Below the pieces are notes generated by a model. The model was not told the DNA's origin. It searched no databases and saw only the letters and a list, made by a program, of their open reading frames with translations. This document shows positions 55,150 through 64,000 of a stretch of DNA of 64,000 bases, piece by piece. Position numbers and translations under genes: made by a program. This stretch comes from Cryptomeria japonica. Its lineage: Eukaryota; Streptophyta; Pinopsida; Cupressales; Cupressaceae. The stretch is taken from contig NC_081411.1 of assembly GCF_030272615.1 (NCBI RefSeq), positions 44,157,517 through 44,221,516 of the forward strand, given 5' to 3'. Numbering within the stretch: position 1 is the first letter of the stretch; every line of letters begins with the position of its first letter.

Positions 55150-56660
55150 CTATGAGTCGGTTTCTCTATGTACAACTCTTTTGGGTTCTTGGTATTCTCT
55201 CCTCCTTTCAATAGATGGATTTTGTGTGACCTACCCCTTTCTACTGTAGTGATTTCTTTGCATGTTTCCATTGGCTTAGGATTGTTGGTATCTACAATAG
55301 GATCTCTAGGTGACCCTAGGGCACCTATGTCTATGTCCATGCCATCCAAGCTAGATGGGCTTGAGGACTCACTACTATTGTCATTTCTCTCACCACCCTC
55401 ACAACTACCCTCCTCCCCTCCCTCCTCCACCTCCCCTCTCCTACCTCCTTGTCCTCTGACTCTCCCACCTTTTCTTCATGCTTTCCCTCTAGCCCTTCGT
55501 TGAATCCTTTGTGCCTTCTCCATGATTGCTTCAAGCATTTGACTAACCAACATTTCCCTTGGTCCAAATAATAATCTCTCTAACATATGTCAGGCCCACT
55601 AATATGTATACTTATCAATCACTCCTAGTTCATCCATCCCTCCATCCATGTCGCATACTACCTATGCAAGATCCCTCCACTCCTGCATGACATCTCCATT
55701 CACAACTTGTACTCACTTTGCCACATCCCTTGTTAGGAAAGAAAACATGGAGACCCTCAAGAATGTATCGTTAAATTTTTCAGTATTGCACAACCCTATC
55801 AAGTCTATATCTCTTAATTAATGTATATTTCCCAATGATAAGCATGAGGTCATCATGTACCCATTGTACCTATAGTCCTCATCCCAACCCTCCTCTGCCC
55901 TATAAGTCCTCAACATAATATCATCATCCTCTAGGCTATCCAATACTCTCCTCTATTGAATGATGCCCTTATGATTTCTATTTCTCAATATCCCTCACCA
56001 ACTAAATACAGTAGAATCCTTTACATCTCAATCCATCCTTTGCCCAATGCCCAGGTCACCATGATGTGCTCCTAGGCCTAAATTTGTAGTAGTGTGACGT
56101 GGACTAAGCTCTATCCACCCTGATAACATATGGCATGCATATATTTGTATAAGTGGGCCAACATACATGACCCTTAGGAAAACCTCCTTTGGTGGTCCAC
56201 CATGTAAACTACACACTCCCCTAGGTAAGTGTGAAGTGTCACCCAATCCTGTTGGTAGTAGGATACCTCTCACAAACCAACATAAAAATAGTGCCATCCC
56301 TATATTGACATCATCTAATCCAAGTCTAGATGGCGCTTAAAAACCAGTAAATTGATTTGTCCAAAAATTGTTATGGCATCTCCTCTATTACCCTATTGGT
56401 ATTGAATATCATGTAACCCATAATTAACTATGAAATCCTCCATACTTCCTCTAACATGATAGTCATCTTCCTTGTCAAGAGATGGAAGATGCTCATCTCA
56501 ATTCACCACCTCTTTGCTAACATTATTGGTAACACCCTATGCACTCTAATGTGTGGCATCTATGCAATATACGCCACACCACATGCATCTAGCAAGTCTC
56601 ACTCTGCATCTTGGAACTCATTCGCCAACCACAACATTGTTGATATCCTCTATTAAGTTC
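55150..56660 (-). pseudogene. Plant mobile domain antisense ORF, decayed, copy 2
   Basis: Minus-strand words in order: DLLDACGVAYIA, stop, MPHIRVHRVLPIMLAKRW, stop, then FHLLTRKMTIMLEEVW, matching copy 1 (DLLDAKIEHI; FHLPTGEASITLEDVW). Past a frame change come ILLPTG and LIQIYACHMLSGWIE, and later RNDNSSESSSPSSLDG, the acidic tail seen in copy 1. There are more frameshifts and stops than in copy 1, so this copy is more decayed. The PMD region is diverged in its middle, where the assignment is weak. Confidence 0.5.
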
Positions 56661-56829
56661 GAACGAACCCTAATCTCCCCTACATAACACTTCTTATTTC
56701 GTCAATCATCTTTTAGTGAATCCATTTCTTCGAACTATTTTATAATATTTCCCTTTTCCTAGCTCTAGCAAATCTACCCATGCACAAGAAGCATTCACCT
56801 TTCTATGTTTACATTCACCCATTTAGTGA

Positions 56830-57210
56830 AATCCAAAATCCTCAAGTGCATTTGCCAATTTAGAAAAATCTAAAATCCTCAAGCGCATTCACCCAAGTTT
56901 CATAGCGTATTCACCTTTTCTTGGGTCCATTTTTCTTGTCTTTTTAATGTATTCACTCTTACATGGGTAAATTCCCCCTCCCTTTGCATTTTCATCTTTT
57001 TTGTGTGTACCCACCCATTTTTAATGGATCTTCTCTTCTTTCTTTCCATTCACCACTCTATTTGTGGAGTTGCCTCTGTAGAAGTCAATCCACCTCTTTT
57101 TTAATGTATTCACTTAATTTTTTTATGCATTCACCTTTTTTCTTATAGATTCGCCAAAACTAAGTGTATTCTCTTATGTTTCAACGTATTCACCTTTTCC
57201 CTATTATATT
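56830..57210. repeat. Degenerate minisatellite (GTATTCACCTTTT-type)
   Basis: Words such as GCGTATTCACCTTTT, TGTATTCAC, ATGCATTCACCTTTTTT and ACGTATTCACCTTTT recur at irregular 20-60-bp steps. It is the counterpart of the 4.8-5.0 kb block. Confidence 0.5.
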
Positions 57211-57753
57211 TATGTAGTTGTGATGGATGAATTCATCTAATGTCCCCTTTCACCTAGCAATAAATGCTACCCCATACTATAATATTTTAGTTTTGAATTG
57301 TGTACATGTCCATCTCATTATCCTTGTCATCATGATACCCTCATCAGGTCAACACAATGCTTTACAATTGGTATATTCACCATATTCTCTTATCTCCTTA
57401 CTTGATCCTCTCTTCAAATCACTATTCACTTAGGTTAAAATGAATAGTAATTTACCTCTAAATTACTATTTTTATTTCCCCTAAACCCTATTTCTTTCAT
57501 TATTTTGGTTCCCTTTTTCCTTTTGTTTTTTTTGTCAATCTCTATTTTTATTTTCGAATCCACTTTTCTTGTTTTTTGTATTTTAGAAGATCATCTAGGC
57601 CCCTTTTTTATCATCCACCCCTTTGAGGGTGCATCAACTATCTTTCTCATTTTATATTATCCTCTATCCATTGGGACATCTTTAAACTTAGTTTTTTGTT
57701 GTGTTAGCTATACTTTATTTTTCTTTGAAACGACATTATTCTATTGCTATTTC

Positions 57754-58850
57754 AAAGAGGGGTAAAATGTAGACATTTAAAATTGACCACTATTGTTTAG
57801 TCACCTCGTCCTGATTATTTGTCTATTTTCCATCATTTTTATTAATTAAATAATGTATTATTATTTAGTTAATTCTCCTATTTCTCTATTCTACTTTATC
57901 CATTCTATTAAATTAAAAAAATACTTATTTATTTAACTTAATTCATTTAACCCTCTTCCTATCTTTTTCCTTCCAAATATGAATTTAAATATAAAACTTT
58001 AATTGATCATTTTCTCTCTTGAAATGTCACTTCCCCTAACTCTCCCACTTGCATCCGAAACCTAACATAAATCTCCATCTAATCCCACCTAATATTCCCC
58101 TACTCATTTTCACATACCCTAACCTTGGATTAGGAAGGGTCAACTCCTTGCCACAAATGGGCAGTCACTTTGTCCTCCCCTCCCATCAACCTTCCCCCTT
58201 TTGAAAGGAAGCTCCACATGAGATTTTCTTCCAAAAGGTACCCAAAGTACCTACAAAAAGAATTTTCAATTCGTTGTCTTATCACTTACCTATACCTTAA
58301 GAATGTGGGACATAAGATACCTTTATGACAAGATCTTGTCCCACACTCTCAAGGTACCTCTCATGGTACAGTCTCCCTCACATTTCACCTCATGGTGCTG
58401 CTTGACACCGTCCCATGAGGTGAGATGTCTCATTGCATCTTCACCATAGATCTTCAACTTTCAATCTCCAAACTTCATTCCCCCCTCCCCTTTATAACTG
58501 AAAACGCAACTTTTTTCCATCTCAAGCATCTAAAAAATTGACTGAACGTCATTATGCTACCAAAATCTCTTGAGCACACATTAAAATCGACTATCTTGAG
58601 CAAATCAATGCAATGAGAGGTCCATGCCATACTATATTTCAGTTATAATTCGAACTTATTTGCTTCTTTTTGCCTTATCTTGAGTGTTTATTTGGCTTAA
58701 ATAGCTAAATAATTTATGTTTAAAGCAAAAATTTGATGCAAATAGGTCCTAATTTTGATCTTGAGACCAAGAATGTGCCCAAGACCCCCACATGGATTCT
58801 AAAGATTTACCTAAAGTCTCCTCATCTACATTGTGAATGAGGAATCCCTT
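57754..58850 (+). mobile_element. PPT and LTR of the copy-2 gypsy element
   Basis: PPT AAAGAGGGGTAAAA (57754-57767), then LTR start TGTAGACATTTAAAATTG at 57768. A TATA-like CCTTTATAAC at about 58,489-58,498, followed by a start-like pyrimidine stretch, fits an LTR promoter. The right end could not be placed; 58,850 is a guess. No PBS was recognised. Confidence 0.45.
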
Positions 58851-59257
58851 AATGTGCCTATAATGGAACAACAAAATTGTGAGCATTGTTTGCAAACTAC
58901 GTTGGAGGTGGAGAAGTTAAAAATTAAGCTTCATGAGATGGAGAATGAAGGTCGTGATGAAGTTCAGTACCATGGCCATGCACTGGTATGCCACCACTCT
59001 CTTAGTTTTTTAGGGTATGGAATTGAAGAAACGACACAAGAGTGTTGATAATTTAGATAATTATGAGATGTATAATTTCCTCTCTAAAGATTGGGGATCT
59101 CTCACTCTTTAACTCGACACCTTTTTTGTTGTTGTTTTTTTATAATGTTTATGTTGAACTCTTTACTTTTATATATGACTAATGTGTCATCAATTTGTTG
59201 GTTATGACCACTTTTTGTTTGGTTTTGTTCTATCCTTGGAGCTTCTTTTATATAGGA

Positions 59258-61700
59258 TTTTTTTATATATTAAATATAAGGAGAATAAAATACATTCATA
59301 GTATCTATTGTCTGAGTACAATAGATAGCATGATTCGAGACCCGAAACCGGTCAAATTATAACAAATTACATGAGTGATGTTAGATCACCAAAAAAGAGT
59401 ATAAGATGGCTATGTATTACATATTCATCCACCTGAAACAAAAGGCATATTGCTGAAAAACATTAGATATTTGTGGCCTCATTATCACGGATGTCTACCC
59501 ATGCAGTCCAACCAGAGGGTCCCTCCATCCACTGCACCTCCTTACCCCATATGACATTATCAACACAAGGATGATTCACAAGCATTGCAACTGGTATATA
59601 TGGATTCATCTATTGTATTGTCCTTCCCTCCATATTGTTGGGATCTTTGATGAAAATTTTCAAGCCTTCTTCGAAAGAAGACCTCTCTTGGGTGGTTTTG
59701 GTCCACGTAAAGCCATGAGATATCTCTCTAGTATACACTCTGACTATTCCATCTTGAAGAAAGGTTTCAATTTCTTTTTGGTGAGCCTCAAAACTATAGT
59801 AACCCGCACATTAATATCACAAAAAATGAGTCTCCTCAAAGACTCAGTAAGCTATCTAATTCTACCACTGAAAATATCATTATTCCTAAATTTTTAGATA
59901 ATCCACAGAGTCTCAATAGAAAACACAAACCAAAAAAGGTTGCTATCTTTCTTAATGCCAAAGATGTGCCCATAAAAAATATCAAAAGGATGAAGATTAA
60001 TTCCAATGAATAGTCCAAAATCATTCCAGATTTCCTTAGCAAACAAACAATCAAAAATTATGTGCTCAATAGTCTCAAGAACTCTACAAATAGAGAAATT
60101 GGAGGAATCACCATTGGGGAGTCTAGTGGGGAGCTTATGAAGGACGAGCTTCCACAGAAAGTATTTCTTCTTTAGTTCCACAGATATTTTCCAAACAGAA
60201 TCAAAAGTTTTCTACAACTAGGAGGGGCAATGGTTCAAGGACCAACATGAGTTAACATGCACAAACACATAATCATTATCAACCAGAGTACTATAGATAA
60301 TTTTAGCTTTGATGTTAGGCAAGGGGGTACCATCTAGCCAACAATAGTCAAAACTCTCAAATTAGAGGAAACACAATGTTTGGGCAGGCTAAGGGGGGAG
60401 CAGGCTTCCCTAAAGACAATAAAAGTCTTCCACTGGGTAGGAGGTACACCATAGGAATGCACAATGTCATGCCAACTCAACAAATCCCCATCCTTAATGA
60501 TGTTACAAAATTTATCCAATCCCCTAGAGGCCCAAGCTTTAGCCAAGAAGCCTTGCAACAATGCCAATGTTTTTCCCTTGTGTTTTAAGTTCCACCACAC
60601 TAATCTTTCTCCATTGATTTCCTTCCTTGTCCCCACAATATCATTGCTAGGGATGCAGGATCGAACCACATCCTATGCTTTCCATAAAGACTTAAAAACA
60701 ATAGATCCAATTGGTTTGACTTCAACCTATCCTACAATTATGTCACTAAGAGGGAGTCCTTTCCAATTTGGACTTCTCTTAGGGGCAAAACTAGATAAAT
60801 TATTTCTAAGTAAGACCTTCCATGGTTCCTCACCTTGTAGTGACTTGAAGATCCATTTAGCAGTCAAGGAGATTCCTTTCCATCTCATATCCTTAAGTCT
60901 AAGCCCTCCTTTGCTTTTACTCATGCAACACCATTTCCAGTTCACTGCATGTCTTCTCTTCCCTCCCTTACCATCTGACCACAGGAAATCTCTGACCTAC
61001 TTTTTGGATATGACAAAATTGATAATTGCAAAATAACCAAGTAGAGGAAAAGTAAATGTTGTAGGAAGAGAGAATCTTTTGACAGACTTGGGCCCTACTT
61101 GCTAAGGATAGATATCTCTTATCCCATTTCCTTAACTTCCCATCTATTTTATCTTTGATCCATTCCCACATTCCTTTCAAGTTAGGGTAAATAACAAATG
61201 GTATACCAAGATATCTAAACCTAAAAGTTGATCCCTCCACTGAATGGAGTACTTATTGAGCCAGTTAAGAGGTTGTTCATTCCACCTCAACATGATGGAT
61301 TTAGGCAGGGAGAGTTTACTTCTTGAAGCTTCATAAAATACTTGGAGTTTGGACATTAGAATCTTAATATTATCTTCACTCATTTTTGCAATAATAGCTG
61401 TGTCATTTGCAAATTGGATGTTGGACAATTCATCACCATTTGGAAGTTGTATTCCTTTTACTTTGGGAGAAATATTCTAATCTCTCAAAAGATAGTAGAG
61501 GGCATCGGTTGCAACAACAAAGATGGTAGGAGCCAACAAACACCCTTGCTTGATAGACCTAGATAGTTCAAAGGCCACATATATCTTTCCATTGACTTCC
61601 ACATAGGCTCTTACCCCATTCATTAGTGTTTTCACCATTTGGTAGAAATAATATGGAAACCCCAAAGCTTCAAGCATCATAATTGGGTATGTGCACAAAG
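59258..61700 (-). mobile_element. 5'-truncated LINE (non-LTR retrotransposon)
   Basis: Minus-strand frames give, in order, the reverse transcriptase palm (SRSIKQGCLLAPTIFVVATD, 61698-61477), the catalytic-loop word FANDTAII (61,410; the first Asp of FADD is Asn), the thumb-like FRYLGIPF and WDKRYLSLASR..., GGLRLKDMRWKGISLTAKW, and a zf-RVT domain (LHKLPTRLPNGDSS, CRVLETIEHIIFDCLFA, IW). Frames shift about five times and the N-terminal ORF1, endonuclease and start of RT are missing. The 3' part reads to a short A-rich tail near 59,258. Truncation at the 5' end is usual for target-primed insertion. Confidence 0.85.
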
Positions 61701-61754
61701 ATGGTGGTCAGAAAAGTGGACACCACCCAAAAAAAACATCGAAAAACAAGCAAC

Positions 61755-61965
61755 ATGTACGCGGTTATAAAATTTGAAATCACCTCGTACATGCTTAGGT
61801 TTGTTGTTCTTGAACCTAGAAAAGGTAGAGCGTACGTGTTGCTTTTAGGAAAAGCAGCGCGTATGTGCCACCTTTAGGAAAATGAATGCATACGCGCTAC
61901 TTATAGGAAAATGAGCGCGTACGCACTAATATTCCCTAAAGGACCGCGTACGCGGTACCTATCAA
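61755..61965. repeat. CG-rich tandem repeat with CGTACG-type palindromes
   Basis: About four imperfect 37-38-bp units: GCGTACGTGTTGCTTTTAGG, then GCGTATGTGCCACCTTTAGG, GCATACGCGCTACTTATAGG and GCGTACGCACTAATATTCCC. Each has a near-palindromic GCGTACGC word and most have AGGAAAA(T)GA. GC-rich against an AT-rich surround. Confidence 0.7.
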
Positions 61966-62039
61966 TTTTTTTTTTAAAAAAAAACTGTGTCTTATTTTCC
62001 CTTGACAACCGCGTTTTTATTATCTTTTTTCTTCATTTT

Positions 62040-62110
62040 CTTTGCTAAACTGTGAATGGGGTACTATATTTCTCCTCCAAACCGCGAACGGGGTGCCACA
62101 TTTCTCCTCC
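62040..62110. repeat. 33-bp tandem duplication
   Basis: AAACTGTGAATGGGGTACTA and TATTTCTCCTCC is followed by AAACCGCGAACGGGGTGCCA and CATTTCTCCTCC. The changes are mostly C/T and G/A transitions, half of them at CpG. Confidence 0.75.
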
Positions 62111-63141
62111 AGACACTATGGATCAAGGTTAGTTTTTGTTAATTTTTGTCTTTCTTTACCGTTTGTTCAATTTGTTTTATGTTTTGAATTTAATTTCATT
62201 AATTTTGATTAGGTTTTTTCTTTTTTTGTTTAAAAAACTAGATTCTTTTAATCCACAACAAGAACAACAAAATACACCTCCTGAAAACCCATAAGATACA
62301 CCCCCAATTCCTCCTTTTGACCGCACATCTGAAACACAGGAGCAATTAATTAATCAGTTAGGGCAAAATACGTCTAAAATCAATAAACTGATTGATAAAT
62401 TGAAAACATCTGAACTTGAGCACCACTAGCCTAGAAACATTAGCTAGCGGTGCCATAGTTGTTTCCACACAAATTACCAAATGGGAAAACTTTAGGGATA
62501 GGTGTCGTCAATTTTATGTTGAGTCAAAAACAAAAATATTAGTAAACAAGAAATATGTGCCTTTTTTGTTGATCCCAAAACTGGTCAGTCATTACCTCTT
62601 AATGCAAAGAGGTTTCCCATACATTGGTGTAACAATGTGCAGATGAAGAATCTTTTTTGGCAGAGGTGGTGGATGGTCTTTGATAATCCACCTTGTAATA
62701 ATTATGAGGTGTCATTGTATTTTTTGAAAAAAGTATACTATGAGTTTGTGCTCAATGTGCGGCCAAACTATTTTGATATGAGAGAGTTTCATGGTAGAGG
62801 TGGCGGCTCTGCTCAAGATAGACCTGGAGCCCATAGGTGATTACCCGTGAAGAGTCGCCACCCCCTAGCACCCAAATCCAAGGTGCACCGGGTTGTCCCA
62901 GTAGAGCTAAAAGAGTCGATGGAGATACAGACTCTTCAGGTGGCCACAACATTAACTGGTGCCATCATCCAGCATGGAACATCATTAGCACACCCTATTG
63001 TACTGGATGATGAGCCATTAGTTGCTCCAGGTGGCAATAGAGAGCCCATTCAGCATATGTGTGTCAGTTGCTTGGAGATATGCTTAGGGATAGATGATGC
63101 GGTTGGTGTAGATGGATCCACATCTCATCTGTGCATGCTTT
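62110..63141 (+). pseudogene. Unrecognised decayed coding region, cut by an LTR
   Basis: A possible exon 1 (ATGGATCAAG, then GT) and exon 2 (acceptor AAACTAG, then QQEQQNTPPENP, stop, DTPPIPPFDRTSETQEQ) precede a frame with LASGAIVVSTQITKWENFR and KYVPFLLIPKLVSHYL. A frameshift near 62,640 leads to WQRWWMVFDNPPCNNYEVSL and VRPNYFDMREFHGRGG. A TGA at 62838-62840 lies in that frame, which then reopens (VHRVVPVELKESMEIQT) to the LTR at 63142. I do not recognise the family. Codon-like composition over 1 kb suggests an old gene, perhaps a transposon protein. Confidence 0.4.
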
Positions 63142-64000
63142 TGTTAGGACCCAGAGGCAACTGAGAGGGGGGTGAATCAGTTGTTTATTAATTTCAACCC
63201 AAATATAAGTTAATAAAACTTGATGCATAATACCGGTAAACCAAACTTAATGTCGGTTGACAGTTTAACAATTAATAACAATATCAGTGAAACTTAATGC
63301 ATGAAACAGAAAGAGAAATAACATCCACAACACATAACACGAATATTTGTACGTGGAAACCCTATAAGGGGAAAAACCACAGTGGAAAACCTTACCCACA
63401 ATCAGATGATACTACTGCATATAGTATGTGTGTACAAATGGGGTCTACACATGCAGAAAGGCCAACTGCCTAGAGCTCACTACTCAATCACAAAAATGAG
63501 AGTCACGGTGACTACAATAGGATGGTTAAATCCTAGATAATTTACTGCTCAAAATAGCATCTTCATATCCTGGATTCAATACCGGTTAAGCTCTGATTGT
63601 CTCCTTCATACCTTCCTTGAATCTTCAAATGATGTCTGCATGAGTAGCTATGCTTATATTCGCATATACCGAATATCACAACCTTATAATACCTTATGTC
63701 ATTCCTATACCATACCATGTTAATCTCACAATTGAGATCTTTCATATATACCAAAACCTAAGACCAAATGTGTAGGTCGGCTCACTAAGAATATTATAAT
63801 AAAATCAATTACAAATGAATCAATATGTGATGCATCATGTTAGCTCAATGCATTTATAATAATAACCAATCAATAAATCATCTCCATCACATGTCGTGCT
63901 GATCTGGAATAGATAACGCATGTCAGTCTATAACCTAGACCAATTTGTCAGTAACAACAAATATGCCAACTCGATTAGACCAATAACCAAATCACCAAAA
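63142..64000 (-). mobile_element. LTR of the solo-LTR family, truncated by the window end
   Basis: Starts TGTTAGGACCCAGAGGCAAC on the plus strand, the reverse complement of the right end of the 40.6-41.7 kb LTR (GGGACCTAACA). Shared words include GAGAGGGGGGTGAATCAGTT, GGAAACCCTATAAGGGG and GGGGTCTACACATGCA. At about 1.04 kb it would end near 64,180. No PBS on the left side, so it is not an obvious 5' LTR. It interrupts the unrecognised coding stretch. Confidence 0.85.

Larger units (their letters stand above)
55130..57767 (+). mobile_element. Ty3/gypsy (Tat-like) 3' segment with antisense PMD ORF, copy 2
   Basis: Same order as at 2.8-5.5 kb: antisense PMD-type frames, a minisatellite, TTTTCTTTGAAAC, the PPT AAAGAGGGGTAAAA (57754-57767), and TGTAGACATTT. 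Recurrence supports an element family rather than a lone host gene. No gag-pol is visible to the left. Confidence 0.5.

Noticed and set aside
54523-55155. A 210-codon open frame on the plus strand
   Set aside because: No recognisable domain. It is rich in Phe, Leu and Trp and lies next to the antisense gypsy PMD region; most likely a chance frame in transposon DNA.
60464-61036. A 190-codon plus-strand frame
   Set aside because: Antisense of the LINE reverse transcriptase region; no domain on this strand.

Overview
This window looks like nuclear DNA of a large-genome seed plant. The features that point there are a TIR-NBS-LRR (TNL) resistance-type gene with spliced exons, plant PPR relics, Ty1/copia and Ty3/gypsy retrotransposons of plant type, a plant LINE and a tRNA-derived SINE. 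The low gene density, very long putative intron and repeat families suggest a gymnosperm, probably a conifer, but no single locus proves this.

Layout, left to right. 1-9.2 kb: the 3' part of a Ty3/gypsy element that carries an antisense plant-mobile-domain (PMD) ORF, then GA/CT simple repeats, AT-rich DNA and a PPR relic. 9.25-23.96 kb: a tandem dimer of one SIRE-like copia element, LTR-internal-LTR-internal-LTR, on the minus strand and flanked by one 5-bp target duplication (AGGGT). 24.1-24.4 kb: a fragment resembling the N-terminus of microtubule-associated protein MAP70. 25.6-26.5 kb: a two-level AT-rich satellite. 27.1-29.8 kb: a degenerate CCCTAA array. 30.5-32.2 kb: promoter-like direct repeats and the TIR exons of a TNL. 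32.6-36.4 kb: a degenerate TTAGGG array, inverted relative to the first, with a few satellite monomers inside it. 36.4-48.6 kb: a gene-poor stretch holding a PPR relic, a solo LTR (TSD AATTA), a gypsy gag relic and a complete 3.2-kb non-autonomous LTR element (TSD GTTTC) filled with a 41-bp tandem array. 48.6-52.4 kb: the NBS, LRR and C-terminal exons of a TNL. 53.2-53.5 kb: a SINE with a perfect 17-bp TSD. 54.5-58.8 kb: a second gypsy element with the antisense PMD ORF, PPT and LTR. 59.3-61.7 kb: a 5'-truncated LINE. 61.8-64 kb: short repeats, an unrecognised decayed coding stretch, and an LTR of the solo-LTR family running off the window.

The one plausible host gene is the TNL. Splice phases let the TIR exon(s) at 31.3-32.2 kb join the NBS exon at 48.6 kb across an intron of about 16.5 kb that would contain the TTAGGG array and several transposons. 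A TAG codon inside the TIR domain means it is either a recent pseudogene or makes a truncated product. A second, phase-neutral partial TIR exon lies just after the first. No intact transposon coding region was seen; most are broken by stops and frameshifts.

Domain calls come from reading translations by eye. No database search was run. Positions marked approximate are hand-read.
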